DNA of 38,972 nucleotides from Mycobacterium sp. E1214 (GTDB lineage Bacteria > Actinomycetota > Actinomycetes > Mycobacteriales > Mycobacteriaceae): contig NZ_LZJC01000073.1 in NCBI RefSeq assembly GCF_001666755.1, positions 1 through 38,972 on the forward strand, written 5' to 3'. The number at the start of each line of letters is the position of its first letter. Within the stretch, counting starts at the first letter, position 1. The position numbers and the translations under genes are program-made. The notes beneath the pieces are model-generated. The model searched no databases. It saw only the letters and a list, made by a program, of their open reading frames with translations, and was not told the origin of the DNA. Below are positions 29,833 to 38,972 of the stretch, piece by piece.

Positions 29833-31662
29833 TTAGCCGGCTTCGCCGAGCCGCTGTTTGAGGGCCTCGAACTCGTCCTTGACGCCGGTCGGCAGCTTCT
29901 CGCCGACGAACTCGAACCACTCTTCGATCTGCGGCAATTCCTCGCGCCACTCGGCGGGGTTGACCGCCAGCGCCTTGGTGACGTCGTCTTTGCTGACGTC
30001 GAGGCCGTCGAGGTACAGGTCGTCGGCCGTCGGCACGACGCCGATCGGGGTGTCCTGCCCGCCGGCCTGGTGCTCGATGCGGTCCACGATCCACTTCAGC
30101 ACCCGGCTGTTCTCGCCGAAGCCCGGCCACAGGAAGCCGCCGTCTGCGTCGCGACGGAACCAGTTGACGAAGAACACCTTCGGCAGCTTGGACTCGTCGG
30201 ACTGCTTGCCCAGGTCGATCCAGTGCTGGAAGTAGTCGCCGACGTTGTAGCCCAGGAACGGCAGCATGGCCATCGGGTCGCGGCGGACGGTGCCGACCTT
30301 GCCCTCGGCGGCGGCGGTCTGCTCGCTGCCCATGGTGGCGCCCATGAACACCCCGTGCTGCCAGTCGCGGGCCTCGGTCACCAGCGGCACGGTGGTCTTG
30401 CGGCGAGCGCCGAACAGGATGCCCGAGATCGGCACGCCCTGCGGGTCGTCCCACTCCGGCGCCAGGATGGGGCACTGCGACATCGGGGTGCAGTACCGCG
30501 AGTTCGGGTGCGCGGCAGGCGTTTCGGTCTTGCCGGCGTACCAGTCGTTGCCCTTCCAGTCGACCAGGTGCTGCGGGTCGCCCTCCAGGCCCTCCCACCA
30601 CACGTCGTTCTCGTCGGTCAGCGCGACGTTGGTGAAGACGGTGTTGCCGCCCTCGATGGTGCGCATGGCGTTGGGGTTGGACTTCCAGTTGGTGCCGGGC
30701 GCCACGCCGAAGAAGCCGAACTCCGGGTTGACCGCGTACAGGCGGCCGTCCTTGCCGAACCGCAGCCAGGCGATGTCGTCGCCGAGCGTCTCGGCGCGCC
30801 AGCCGGGGATGGTGGGCTGCAGCATGGCGAGGTTGGTCTTGCCGCACGCGGACGGGAACGCCGCGGCGAAGTAGTAGGCCTTGTTTTCCGGGGAGATCAG
30901 CTTGAGGATCAGCATGTGCTCGGCGAGCCAGCCCTCGTCGTGGGCCATGGCCGAGGCGATCCGCAGCGAGTAGCACTTCTTGCCCAGCAGCGCGTTGCCG
31001 CCGTAGCCCGAGCCGTAGCTCCAGATCTCGCGGGTCTCCGGGAAGTGGGTGATGTACTTGGTGTCGTTGCACGGCCAGGGCACGTCCTGCTGGCCCTCGT
31101 CGAGGGGGGCGCCCACCGAGTGCAGCGCCTTGACGAAGAAGCCGTCGTCGCCGATCTTCTCCAGCGCGGCCTTGCCCATCCGCGTCATCACCTTCATGGA
31201 GGCCACGACGTACTCGGAGTCGGTGATCTCGACGCCCAGCTTGGGGTCGTCGGCGCCCAGCGGGCCCATGCAGAACGGCACCACCCACATGGTGCGGCCC
31301 CGCATGCAGCCTCGGTACAGGTCGGTCATCGTCGAGCGCATCTCGGCCGGGTCCATCCAATTGTTGGTGGGACCGGCGTCGATCTCGCGCTCGGAACAGA
31401 TGAACGTCCGCGACTCCACCCGCGCGACGTCGGACGGGTCGGACAGCGCCAGGTAGGAGTTCGGGTGCTTCTTCTCGTTCAGCCGCTTGAAGGTGCCGGC
31501 GGCGACCAGCTGCTCGGCCAGCCGGTTGAACTCCTCGTCGGAGCCGTCAGCGAAGACCACCCGGTCGGGCTGCGTGAGCTCCGCGACCTCCTGCACCCAG
31601 GACAGCAGCCCGGGATGGTTGGTAGGGGCGTTGTCCAGACCGGGAATGGTCGCTGAAGTCAT
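29833..31662 (-). CDS. pckA: Phosphoenolpyruvate carboxykinase (GTP)
   Basis: This 609-aa cytoplasmic enzyme converts oxaloacetate and GTP to phosphoenolpyruvate and CO2, the entry to gluconeogenesis during growth on fatty acids. The kinase loop [13 protein letters not shown] is intact, [10 protein letters not shown] supplies metal ligands, and [15 protein letters not shown] and the segment [15 protein letters not shown] are GTP-type PEPCK signatures. The ATG at 31662 ([11 protein letters not shown]) follows a good AGGAGAG site; the longer frame to 31731 is upstream sequence. Length and place agree with M. tuberculosis Rv0211. The 156-base gap upstream probably contains its promoter, but I could not fix one. 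It converges on the GGDEF gene. Confidence 0.97.
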   Translation of the reverse strand: MTSATIPGLDNAPTNHPGLLSWVQEVAELTQPDRVVFADGSDEEFNRLAEQLVAAGTFKRLNEKKHPNSYLALSDPSDVARVESRTFICSEREIDAGPTNNWMDPAEMRSTMTDLYRGCMRGRTMWVVPFCMGPLGADDPKLGVEITDSEYVVASMKVMTRMGKAALEKIGDDGFFVKALHSVGAPLDEGQQDVPWPCNDTKYITHFPETREIWSYGSGYGGNALLGKKCYSLRIASAMAHDEGWLAEHMLILKLISPENKAYYFAAAFPSACGKTNLAMLQPTIPGWRAETLGDDIAWLRFGKDGRLYAVNPEFGFFGVAPGTNWKSNPNAMRTIEGGNTVFTNVALTDENDVWWEGLEGDPQHLVDWKGNDWYAGKTETPAAHPNSRYCTPMSQCPILAPEWDDPQGVPISGILFGARRKTTVPLVTEARDWQHGVFMGATMGSEQTAAAEGKVGTVRRDPMAMLPFLGYNVGDYFQHWIDLGKQSDESKLPKVFFVNWFRRDADGGFLWPGFGENSRVLKWIVDRIEHQAGGQDTPIGVVPTADDLYLDGLDVSKDDVTKALAVNPAEWREELPQIEEWFEFVGEKLPTGVKDEFEALKQRLGEAG

Positions 31663-31818
31663 CGAACTCTCCTGGTGTTTCGTTTCGGGCTTCATTGCTC
31701 GGTATGCCATCACCCACACAACTGCTTGCATGGTGGCATTAACTACAGGTTATCGTGGCGCGCTTGTCGAGTGAGTCTCGGGCAGGTATAAGCCTTCTCA
31801 CTACAACGATTCAGAAAC

Positions 31819-33381
31819 TCAGTCCGGTTCCTCATCGTCGCTCCTCACAGCGGGTTTCTCGGGCTCGACGCTCCCCGCCCCGTCGGTAGGGTTTTCCTGG
31901 GCAGGTATACCCGGTTCGCCTAGCTCTGCACGCACCGCGTTCCAGGCGCTCAGCACCGCGGGCATGTCCCGGTCGCGCGCGGCGGCGGCGCGGGCGGCGG
32001 CCGCGGCGTGCGCGCGCAATTCGGTGTCGATGATCCCCACCGCGCCGCTCACCTGCTGGTTCTCGGCCTCGTCGCGGGCCAGCAGCGCCTTGCTCAGCAG
32101 CGACTCGGCCACCAGGACCCGGGTGGCGACGAGCTCCTCGGCGACGGACTGCAGCGCGGCGGTCGCGTCGCCGGCCCAGCGATCGAGCAGGGCGCGGTCG
32201 CGCAGCAGGCCGCGGATGTGGATGACCACGAAGGTCAGCGCCAGCCCGATCGCCAGGCACGCCGCCGCACCGGCGGCGGTCAGGGCGGGGCTCAACCGGG
32301 ACGCCAGGCCGGTGAGCAGCCGGCTCAGCGTCAGGGCGACGCCCAGGCCGAAACCGACGCCCAACACCGCCGTCAGCCAGGTCTCCTGGCGCCGCGAGGT
32401 CAGCGGCACGGCGGGGACGTCGACGGTCGGCAGCTCCCGGGGCGCCGGCAGGTCTATCGCCACGTCCAGCGCGTGGGCCACGTCGGCGAGCTGGCTCTCG
32501 GCCCCGTCGCTGACCTCGCCGACCACCTCGTCCAGGCGTTCCCGCGTGCGGTCGGCGAACTCCGGCATCGCGCGCCGGGACAGCGCGGCCGCGTCCTCCT
32601 GCAGTTCGGTGCGCACCGAGGTGCACCGATTGCGCGCGAAGTACGACAGCTGCACCCGCGCCTGCTGGATCTGGCCCCGCAGCGTGATGGTGCGCTCGGC
32701 CTTCGCCTCGCGCCGCTGCTGCAGCGCGCCGGCGCGCTCCTCGCGCAGCGCCTCCACCCGGGCCCGCCGGCCGGCGCCTTCGACGTCGCGGTCGAACCGG
32801 TGCGCGACGGTCCGCAGCCGGGAGTCCCACTCGCGCAGCCGGTTGCGCCGCGCCAGGTCCGGGTCGGCGAGCAGCCCCGAGACCGCGCCGACGAGGTCGT
32901 CGACCGCAGGGTCGCCGAGGTCGGGCCGGGCCGCCGCGCCGACCCAGCGCACCCGGCCGTACCGCGGCGCGTGCGCGGCCAGCGCGTCCCGGTTGGCGGC
33001 GAGCACGTCCCGCCAGCCCCGGTGCACGTCGATCTTGGACACCACGCCCACCACGGCGTCGGTGTGCTCGGCCGCGGCGTCCAGCAGCGCGCAGTCGGAG
33101 TCGGTCAGCGGCGTCGCCGCCGAGACGACGAACACGACCGCCAGCGGCGCGTCGCCGGATCCCAGATCCGTCGATTCGACGAACTTGTGCTGCGACAACC
33201 GCTCACGCAGGGCCGCGGCCACCCCGCTCACCCCGGCCAGCCACGGGCCGGTCACCAGCACCACGTCGCGGCGGTGCGTGGCGGGCGTCGCCAGCCCGGG
33301 CGCGGCACCGGCGACCAGCGCGTCGACCGCCGAGACCGCCGAGACCGGCCCGCCCGGATCGTCGTGGTCCTCGCCGCTCAT
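31819..33381 (-). CDS. Dynamin/GTPase-like membrane protein, Rv0210-like
   Basis: This 520-aa protein is second in a coupled pair; its ATG overlaps the stop of the upstream gene as ATGA. The N-terminal half looks like a P-loop GTPase: G45-PWLA-G50-V51-S52 sits where GxxxxGKS is expected, with Val replacing the catalytic Lys, while the guanine-specificity motif VVSKID (115-118 SKID) is kept. Residues 200-300 are charged helices, probably coiled coil. Two membrane helices follow, about 334-352 and 366-388, then another long helical region. This layout (G domain, helices, paired membrane segments) recalls bacterial dynamin-like proteins such as IniA/IniC. GTP hydrolysis is doubtful given the lost Lys. 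It corresponds in place to M. tuberculosis Rv0210. Confidence 0.8.
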   Translation of the reverse strand: MSGEDHDDPGGPVSAVSAVDALVAGAAPGLATPATHRRDVVLVTGPWLAGVSGVAAALRERLSQHKFVESTDLGSGDAPLAVVFVVSAATPLTDSDCALLDAAAEHTDAVVGVVSKIDVHRGWRDVLAANRDALAAHAPRYGRVRWVGAAARPDLGDPAVDDLVGAVSGLLADPDLARRNRLREWDSRLRTVAHRFDRDVEGAGRRARVEALREERAGALQQRREAKAERTITLRGQIQQARVQLSYFARNRCTSVRTELQEDAAALSRRAMPEFADRTRERLDEVVGEVSDGAESQLADVAHALDVAIDLPAPRELPTVDVPAVPLTSRRQETWLTAVLGVGFGLGVALTLSRLLTGLASRLSPALTAAGAAACLAIGLALTFVVIHIRGLLRDRALLDRWAGDATAALQSVAEELVATRVLVAESLLSKALLARDEAENQQVSGAVGIIDTELRAHAAAAARAAAARDRDMPAVLSAWNAVRAELGEPGIPAQENPTDGAGSVEPEKPAVRSDDEEPD

Positions 33382-34517
33382 GCCCACTGCCCCGGCAGGG
33401 AGCCGCACGCCTGCGACCACAGCCGCAGCGACCCCCTGGCGATGTCGGCGCCGCAGGCGCGGTGCAGGTCGCTGCTGCTGGCGCGGCTGTAGCGCTGCCA
33501 GCGCACCGCCCGCGGCAGGTGCGCGGTCGGGTCGCGGTGCCCCGCGGCGTTCATGTCGGGGGACCCGGGGCCCTCGGGATCGAGGCCGGCCGCCTCGGCG
33601 AGGTCGACGGCGGCGGCCATGCGCGCCACCACGGTGTCGTCGCGCGACAGGAAGCCGGTGATGCGCTCCCCGAGGGCCGCGTCGCCGACGGCCAGCGCCT
33701 CCAGCTCCGCCACCGCGGTCAGCACCCGCTGATAGCGGGCCTCGGCGCCCGCGCCGGCGATCCGCCCCAGGACGGCGTCCACGCCGCTGGTCCGGCGGAA
33801 CAGCTTCCGAGCCTGCGCCGCCGTCCGTCCCTGCCGGGCGGCGGCGATCCCCAGGGCGATGCCGAACAGGTCCAGGGCGTGCAGCAGGCGCTCGCGCGCG
33901 TCGGCCGGCAGCGGGCTGTCCGCGGGATAGCCGGCGCCCAGGAAACCCGCGAAGGACCCGTCGAGGCCCACGCCGCCGGGATGGGCGGCCAGCGTGCGCA
34001 GCGCCGCCCACAGCGAACCCGCGCTGCCGCCAGTGCCGTCGCGGTCCAGCTCGGTCAGCGCGGCGACCGCCAGCACCCCGATCATCGGGTCGACGGCGAC
34101 GCCGGCGCGGGCGGACAGCTCCGCGCAGCGGGCGCGGGCGGCCACCAGCGGCTCGTCCCCGCCACGCCCGGACAGGGCCGTCAGGTCCGCCTTGTTGAGC
34201 ACGGCGACCACCGGGCGATCGGCGGCGGCGATCGCCGCGGCGTCCTCGGGCTTAACCACCTCGGCCAGCACGTAGACCACCACGTCGGCGGCATCGACTG
34301 CGGCGTCTGCTTCGGCGGCGCCCCGGACCCGGGCGGTGATCCCCGCCCCGTCCAGCGCGCGGGCCACCGTGGCGCGGCCGACGCCCGGGCGGCCGTCGAC
34401 CACCAGGCGCAACGGCGCCGCGGCGCGCTCGGCGATCGACGTCACGCGCGGGTCGGCGCAGCCGGCGGCGAATCGCGCCAGTTCGTCGACGAAAATCTGG
34501 TGTCCTTGTCCCCTCAT
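33378..34517 (-). CDS. GTPase-like protein with degenerate P-loop, Rv0209-like
   Basis: This 379-aa protein is first of the coupled pair. Its N-terminus has a P-loop-like GRPGVGRAT (residues 42-50), in which Arg48 replaces the usual Lys and Ala49 the Ser/Thr. NKAD at 108-111 is the intact guanine-specificity motif, and DVVVYVLAEV fits the strand before it. The DxxG switch motif is not obvious. The C-terminal 200 residues are Ala-rich helices with no clear membrane segment. I used the ATG at 34517 (MRGQGHQIFVDELA); an ATG at 34619 would add 34 residues of Gly/Ser-rich sequence. Without a catalytic P-loop it may be a structural partner of the downstream protein. It corresponds in place to M. 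tuberculosis Rv0209 and is divergent from trmB. Confidence 0.78.
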   Translation of the reverse strand: MRGQGHQIFVDELARFAAGCADPRVTSIAERAAAPLRLVVDGRPGVGRATVARALDGAGITARVRGAAEADAAVDAADVVVYVLAEVVKPEDAAAIAAADRPVVAVLNKADLTALSGRGGDEPLVAARARCAELSARAGVAVDPMIGVLAVAALTELDRDGTGGSAGSLWAALRTLAAHPGGVGLDGSFAGFLGAGYPADSPLPADARERLLHALDLFGIALGIAAARQGRTAAQARKLFRRTSGVDAVLGRIAGAGAEARYQRVLTAVAELEALAVGDAALGERITGFLSRDDTVVARMAAAVDLAEAAGLDPEGPGSPDMNAAGHRDPTAHLPRAVRWQRYSRASSSDLHRACGADIARGSLRLWSQACGSLPGQWA

Positions 34518-34723
34518 GCCCCGCCCGTTCGATTCGATCGGCCCGGCCGCCCGGCGGGCCGTCCCACCGGAATTCCCGACCGCCGGGCTCCCCCCGCTCG
34601 GCTCGTGGTTCCACCGCATGGTGGCACCTGCGCTGTCACGATGCGAGCCACCGTTTGACAACTACCAGCTCAAAGCAACTGTTGGGTATCAATCCGGACC
34701 AGGGGCGGCTACATCCGGCATTC

Positions 34724-35509
34724 ATGGGCCACCATGGACAAATGCAAGCGCAACGCGGGGTGTCGGTGTCACCCGGCACGCCGGTGGGCACACCGGAGCA
34801 CCACGAGCAGCGCCCGCTCCCCGCGTCGACGTTCCGCTCGCGGCGCTCGGCCCTCTCCGACGGTCAGCGCCAGACGTGGGAGCGCCGCTGGCCGCAGCTG
34901 GGTCTTTCGCTGGGACCCTCGCCCGACGGCGACGACGGCCCGCGCGAGCCGACCCTCGATCCGCAGGCGTGGTTCGGCCGTCAGGCGCCGCTGGTCCTCG
35001 AAATCGGTTGCGGCAGCGGGACTTCAACGCTCGCGATGGCCAAGCAGGAGCCCGACGTCGACGTCATCGCGGTGGAGATCTACCGGCGTGGGCTGGCGCA
35101 GCTGCTGGTCGCGATCGACCGCGACCAGGTCGACAACATCCGGCTGATCCGCGGCAACGCCGTGGAGGTGCTGCAGCGGTTGATCGCGCCGGGCACGCTG
35201 GCCGGGGTCCGTGTGTTCTTCCCCGACCCGTGGCCCAAGGCGCGCCACCACAAGCGGCGCTTCCTGCAGCCGGGCACGGTTGGCATGATCGCCGACCGGC
35301 TACTCCCGGGTGGTGTGCTGCACGTCGCGACGGATCACGCGGGGTACGCCGAGCACATCGCCGAGGTCGGCGACGCCGAACCCCGGTTGCGGAGGGCCGA
35401 TCCGGGTGGTCGGCTGGGGATCTCGACGGTTCGCCCGACAACCAAGTACGAGACGAAAGCTCAGGAAGCGGGCAGCCTCGTCACCGAGTTCATCTGGCTT
35501 CGGAACTGA
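34724..35509 (+). CDS. trmB: tRNA (guanine-N7-)-methyltransferase TrmB
   Basis: This 261-aa cytoplasmic enzyme methylates G46 of tRNA using S-adenosylmethionine. Motif I is VLEIGCGSGTSTLAMAK (about 91-107), AVEIYRRGL follows, and the family hallmark FPDPWPKARHHKRR and the C-terminal TKYETKA are intact. The ATG at 34724 (MGHHGQMQAQ) is chosen because it lines up with the M. tuberculosis Rv0208c N-terminus as I remember it; an in-frame start at 34655 would reach into the divergent promoter region. It heads a co-directional row trmB, Rv0207c homologue, mmpL3. Confidence 0.95.
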   Translation: MGHHGQMQAQRGVSVSPGTPVGTPEHHEQRPLPASTFRSRRSALSDGQRQTWERRWPQLGLSLGPSPDGDDGPREPTLDPQAWFGRQAPLVLEIGCGSGTSTLAMAKQEPDVDVIAVEIYRRGLAQLLVAIDRDQVDNIRLIRGNAVEVLQRLIAPGTLAGVRVFFPDPWPKARHHKRRFLQPGTVGMIADRLLPGGVLHVATDHAGYAEHIAEVGDAEPRLRRADPGGRLGISTVRPTTKYETKAQEAGSLVTEFIWLRN

Positions 35510-35537
35510 CCGGGCGAGATCAGGCAACGAATAGGCG

Positions 35538-36266
35538 ATGCATATGAGCCTGACGGAACAGGCCGCGGCGGGAGCCGAGCCGCTGGAAGACCCCGAGGTG
35601 CTCTCCGGTGCGCCGCAGGGCGACCTCGGCACGTTCACCCCGCCGGGCGGGCGCGTGCTGTTGGTGTGGGACGCCCCGAACCTGGACATGGGCCTGGGCT
35701 CGATCCTCGGGCGGCGGCCGACGGCCCTGGAGCGGCCGCGGTTCGACGCCCTGGGGCGCTGGCTGCTGGGCCGCACGGCCGAGGTGAGCGCGGGCCGGCC
35801 GGGCGTCGTCGTGGAACCGGAGGCGACCGTCTTCACCAACATCGCCCCGGGTAGCGCCGACGTGGTGCGGCCCTGGGTGGACGCCTTGCGCAACGTCGGG
35901 TTCGCCGTCTTCGCCAAGCCCAAGATCGACGAGGACAGCGACGTGGACCGCGACATGCTCGCCCACATCGAGCGGCGCCGCGCCGAAGGGCTCGCGGCGC
36001 TGGTGGTGGCCTCGGCCGACGGTCAGGCGTTCCGCTTGCCGCTGGAGGAGATAGCTCGCAGCGGGGTCAGCGTCCAGGTGATCGGATTTCGCGAACACGC
36101 GAGTTGGGCGCTAGCGTCGGATACCTTGGACTTTGTCGACCTGGAGGACATCGCGGGTGTTTTCCGGGAGCCGTTGCCGCGAATCGGCCTAGATTCGCTG
36201 CCTGACCAGGGGGCGTGGCTTCAGCCGTTCCGGCCGCTGTCCGCGCTGTTGACCGCGCGTGTGTGA
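35538..36266 (+). CDS. NYN/PIN-like domain protein (Rv0207c homologue)
   Basis: This 242-aa protein has a NYN-type (PIN-like) nuclease core: VLLVWDAPNLDMGLGS at about residues 40-55 gives the first acidic residue (D45) and N48, and KIDEDSDVDRDM and VVASADGQAFRLP supply the other acids. These positions would bind Mg2+ in an RNase, but activity is unproved. The N-terminal 35 residues are low complexity. The start at 35538 or the Met two codons later are equally likely; the ribosome-binding site is weak. It lies between trmB and mmpL3, as Rv0207c does in M. tuberculosis, with 28 and 61 bases on either side. Confidence 0.85.
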   Translation: MHMSLTEQAAAGAEPLEDPEVLSGAPQGDLGTFTPPGGRVLLVWDAPNLDMGLGSILGRRPTALERPRFDALGRWLLGRTAEVSAGRPGVVVEPEATVFTNIAPGSADVVRPWVDALRNVGFAVFAKPKIDEDSDVDRDMLAHIERRRAEGLAALVVASADGQAFRLPLEEIARSGVSVQVIGFREHASWALASDTLDFVDLEDIAGVFREPLPRIGLDSLPDQGAWLQPFRPLSALLTARV

Positions 36267-36327
36267 CACTGGCTGGAAAAACCGAAGGACATTGCGCGGG
36301 TCGTCAACGATCCAGTAAGGAGCTTGC

Positions 36328-38972
36328 GTGTTCGCCTGGTGGGGTCGAACCGTGTACCGATTCCGGTACATCGTAATCGGGGTCACTGTAGCTCTGTGCC
36401 TCCTCGGCGGCGTCTTCGGGATCAGCCTCGGCAAGCACGTCACGCAGAGCGGTTTCTACGACGAGGGCAGTCAGTCGGTGAAGGCCTCGGTGCTGGGTGA
36501 CCAGACCTACGGCCGCGACCGCACCAGCCACGTGGTGGCGACGTTCACCGCGCCCAACGGCAAGACGGTCGACGACCCGGCGTGGCGCGACAAGATCGTC
36601 GGTGAGCTCAACAAGTTCAAGACCGATCACCCCGACCAGGTCGTCGGCTGGGCCGGCTGGCTGGCCGCCCCGGACAGCACCAGCCCGATCATCAAGGGCA
36701 TGGCCAGCGAGGACCGCAAGCACACCTTCGTGTCGATCCCGCTCAAGGGTGACGACGACGACACCATCCTCAACAACTACAAGACGATCGCGCCGGACCT
36801 GCAGAAGCTGGACGGCGGCACCGTGCAACTGGCCGGCCTCGAGCCGATCGCCAACGCGCTGACCGGCACCATCGCCACCGACCAGCGCCGCATGGAGGTG
36901 CTGGCGCTGCCGCTGGTGACGGTGGTGCTGTTCCTGGTGTTCGGCGGCGCCGTCGCCGCCGGCCTGCCGGCCATCGTGGGCGGTTTGAGCATCGCCGGCG
37001 CGCTGGGCATCCTGCGCCTGGTCGCGGTGTTCGGGCCGGTGCACTTCTTCGCCCAGCCGGTGGTCTCGCTGATCGGCCTGGGCATCGCCATCGACTACGG
37101 CCTGTTCGTGGTGAGCCGGTTCCGGGAGGAGATCGCGGAGGGCTACGACACCGAAGCCGCGGTGCGGCGCACCGTGATGACGGCCGGCCGCACCGTGACG
37201 TTCTCGGCGGTGCTGATCATCGCGTCCAGCGCCAGCCTGCTGGTGCTGCCGCAGGGCTTCGTGCACTCGCTGACGTACGCGATCTTCGCCGCGGTGGGGC
37301 TGGCGGCGCTGCTGTCGATCACCTTCCTGCCGGCGTGCCTGGCCATCCTGGGCCGCCACGTCGACGCGCTCGGGGTCCGGACCGCGTTCCGGGTGCCGTT
37401 CCTGCGCCACTGGAAGGTCTCGCGCGCCTACCTGAACTGGCTGGCCGACCGGTTGCAGAAGACCAAGACCCGCGAAGAGGTCGAGGCCGGCTTCTGGGGC
37501 AAGCTGGTGAACTGGGTGATGAAGCGGCCGCTGGCCTTCGCGATCCCCATCGCGGTCGGCATGATCCTGCTGGTCATCCCGCTGGGCAACCTGTCCTTCG
37601 GCGGCATGAGCGAGAAGTACCTGCCGCCGGACAACCCGGTCCGCCAGGCGCAGCAGCACTTCGACAAGCTGTTCCCCGGCTACCGCACCGAGCAGTTGAC
37701 CGTGGTGATCGAGAGCACCAACGGCAGCAAGGTCACCGACCAACAGGTCGCCGACATCCGCAACCGGATCAGCTCGATCTCCGGCTTCACCGACAAGACG
37801 TGGGAGGAGCGGCCCTGCCCGACGATCGCGGGCAACCCGTGCGTGAGCGGGCCCAACGGGACGCATCCCAAGAACGACTCGATACGGGTGATCCAGAACG
37901 GCCTGGTCAGCAAGAGCGACGCGGCGAAGAAGATCAACGAGCTGCGGGCCATCTCGCCGCCCAAGGGACTCACGCTGCTGGTCGGCGGCACGCCGGCGCT
38001 GGAGCAGGACAGCATTCACAGCCTGGCGGCGAAGGGTCCGCTGATGTTGGTGCTGTTGCTCAGCGCCACGCTGTTGCTGATGTTCCTGGCGTTCGGATCG
38101 GTGGTGTTGCCGGTCAAGGCGGTGCTGATGAGCGCGCTGACCCTGGGGTCGACGCTGGGCATCCTGACCTGGATCTTTGTCGACGGGCACCTGTCGAAGT
38201 GGCTGAACTTCACGCCGACGTCGCTGATGGTGGTCCTCATCGCGCTGGTGGTGGCGGTCGGCTTCGGGCTGGCCACCGACTACGAGGTGTTCCTGGTCTC
38301 CCGCATGGTCGAGGCGCGGGAGCGGGGCATGTCGACGGCGGAGGCCATCCGCATCGGCACGGCGACCACCGGGCGGTTGATCACCGCGGCGGCGCTGGTG
38401 CTGGCGGTGGTCGCCGGTTCGTTCGTGTTCTCCGACCTGGTGTTGATGAAGTACCTGGCGTTCGGCCTGATGGCGGCGCTGCTGCTGGACGCCACCGTGG
38501 TCCGGATGTTCCTGGTGCCGTCGGTGATGAAGCTGCTGGGCGACGACTGCTGGTGGGCGCCGCGCTGGGCGCGCCGCCTGCAGAACCGGATCGGCCTGGG
38601 CGAGATCGACCTGCCCGACGAACGCAAGCGCCCCACCCTCAACGGCCGCCCGGCGCGGCCGCCGGTGGCGGCCAGCCTGGTGGCCGCGACGCCGCGGCAC
38701 CCGCACGACCCGACGCATCCCGCCCCGCCGGAACCGGGCCGCCGGCCCGCCGGTCCCGCGCAGCCCGAGATCCGGCCCGCCCAGGACCCGGCGGGCGCGT
38801 CTCGCGTCGCGCCTGCCGCCGGTGAGGCCGCGAACACGACCCGGCTGCCGGGGCGGCCCGGCCAGCAGCCCACCGAGGCCCCGACGACGCGTTTCTCGGC
38901 GCCCGGTACACCGCCGAAGCCCTGGATCGCGGCGCTGCCGCGGTGCTCACCGACACGACCAAGCTCGCCGAC
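36328..38972 (+). CDS. mmpL3: Trehalose monomycolate exporter MmpL3, 3' end cut by the window
   Basis: This RND-family inner-membrane flippase moves trehalose monomycolate to the periplasm. The GTG at 36328 (VFAWWGRTVYRFRY) follows AAGGAG at 36317-36322. The two proton-relay Asp-Tyr pairs are present: D256-Y257 in GIAIDYGLFVVSRFREE and D651-Y652 in GLATDYEVFLVSRMVEARE. Two periplasmic domains and about 11 membrane helices can be followed. A Cys pair (C497, C505) lies in a periplasmic loop and may form a disulfide. After residue 740 comes the Pro-rich cytoplasmic tail with TTRLP and TTRFS repeats. From about 38901 third-position G/C bias moves to another frame, so the last 23 codons are unreliable. 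In M. tuberculosis (Rv0206c) this gene is essential. Confidence 0.95.
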   Translation, partial: MFAWWGRTVYRFRYIVIGVTVALCLLGGVFGISLGKHVTQSGFYDEGSQSVKASVLGDQTYGRDRTSHVVATFTAPNGKTVDDPAWRDKIVGELNKFKTDHPDQVVGWAGWLAAPDSTSPIIKGMASEDRKHTFVSIPLKGDDDDTILNNYKTIAPDLQKLDGGTVQLAGLEPIANALTGTIATDQRRMEVLALPLVTVVLFLVFGGAVAAGLPAIVGGLSIAGALGILRLVAVFGPVHFFAQPVVSLIGLGIAIDYGLFVVSRFREEIAEGYDTEAAVRRTVMTAGRTVTFSAVLIIASSASLLVLPQGFVHSLTYAIFAAVGLAALLSITFLPACLAILGRHVDALGVRTAFRVPFLRHWKVSRAYLNWLADRLQKTKTREEVEAGFWGKLVNWVMKRPLAFAIPIAVGMILLVIPLGNLSFGGMSEKYLPPDNPVRQAQQHFDKLFPGYRTEQLTVVIESTNGSKVTDQQVADIRNRISSISGFTDKTWEERPCPTIAGNPCVSGPNGTHPKNDSIRVIQNGLVSKSDAAKKINELRAISPPKGLTLLVGGTPALEQDSIHSLAAKGPLMLVLLLSATLLLMFLAFGSVVLPVKAVLMSALTLGSTLGILTWIFVDGHLSKWLNFTPTSLMVVLIALVVAVGFGLATDYEVFLVSRMVEARERGMSTAEAIRIGTATTGRLITAAALVLAVVAGSFVFSDLVLMKYLAFGLMAALLLDATVVRMFLVPSVMKLLGDDCWWAPRWARRLQNRIGLGEIDLPDERKRPTLNGRPARPPVAASLVAATPRHPHDPTHPAPPEPGRRPAGPAQPEIRPAQDPAGASRVAPAAGEAANTTRLPGRPGQQPTEAPTTRFSAPGTPPKPWIAALPRCSPTRPSSP

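Noticed and set aside
30070..31656. 528-codon open frame antisense to pckA
   Set aside because: PckA has complete family signatures on the other strand; the antisense frame is Val/His/Arg-rich with no domain.
653..31818. Prophage, insertion sequence or integrative element carrying the accessory genes
   Set aside because: No transposase, integrase, tRNA target or terminal repeats are visible, and base composition is uniform across the blocks.
36304..38718. 804-codon open frame antisense to mmpL3
   Set aside because: MmpL3 motifs and Asp-Tyr pairs define the plus strand as coding; the antisense product is a His/Gln/Arg-rich shadow.

Overview
The window is high-GC DNA with strong G/C bias at third codon positions, many GTG starts, dense lipid-metabolism genes and, at its right end, an mmpL3 gene. 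This points to a mycobacterium, most likely a slow grower near the M. avium complex; that assignment rests on remembered gene content and order, not on a search. The backbone matches, in reverse orientation, the M. tuberculosis segment Rv0206c to Rv0223c: aldehyde dehydrogenase (Rv0223c-like), echA1, the Rv0221-type acyltransferase, lipC, lipW, Rv0216, fadE3, fadD4, pckA, Rv0210, Rv0209, trmB, Rv0207c and mmpL3.

Between backbone genes lie blocks absent from that M. tuberculosis segment as I remember it. (1) 0.65-7.1 kb: a LuxR-type regulator, an F420/LLM reductase resembling the phthiodiolone ketoreductase, a TetR regulator with operator-like repeats and a 43-codon ORF, an AMP-forming acyl-CoA ligase coupled to a 98-aa unknown, and an aquaporin. 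(2) 10.8-18.0 kb: a methyltransferase, a nitrate-assimilation operon (nitrate reductase, an unknown 117-aa protein, nirB, nirD) and an alpha/beta hydrolase. (3) 19.0-21.6 kb: an amidohydrolase and a CaiB-type CoA transferase with permuted domain order. (4) 24.0-25.5 kb: a CD225-like membrane protein with Trp-Gln repeats and a crotonase. (5) 27.1-29.8 kb: a Tat-lipoprotein-like hydrolase, a DUF732-like secreted protein and a GAF-GGDEF protein.

The genes suggest several working groups. The acyl-CoA ligases, crotonases, acyl-CoA dehydrogenase, double-hotdog protein and CoA transferase form a fatty-acid or acyl-CoA toolkit. The esterases and the WS/DGAT protein handle lipid esters. The nitrate reductase with NirBD would turn nitrate into ammonium in the cytoplasm. 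PckA supports gluconeogenesis on fatty acids. MmpL3 exports trehalose monomycolate, and the neighbouring Rv0209/Rv0210-like pair looks like a degenerate two-gene GTPase module.

Two cautions. The first 256 bases are a fold-back: bases 1-76 are the exact reverse complement of 181-256, so the aldehyde dehydrogenase is split across both strands, most simply by an assembly or library artefact at a contig end. In the last 70 bases the codon bias leaves the mmpL3 frame, so that end also deserves care.
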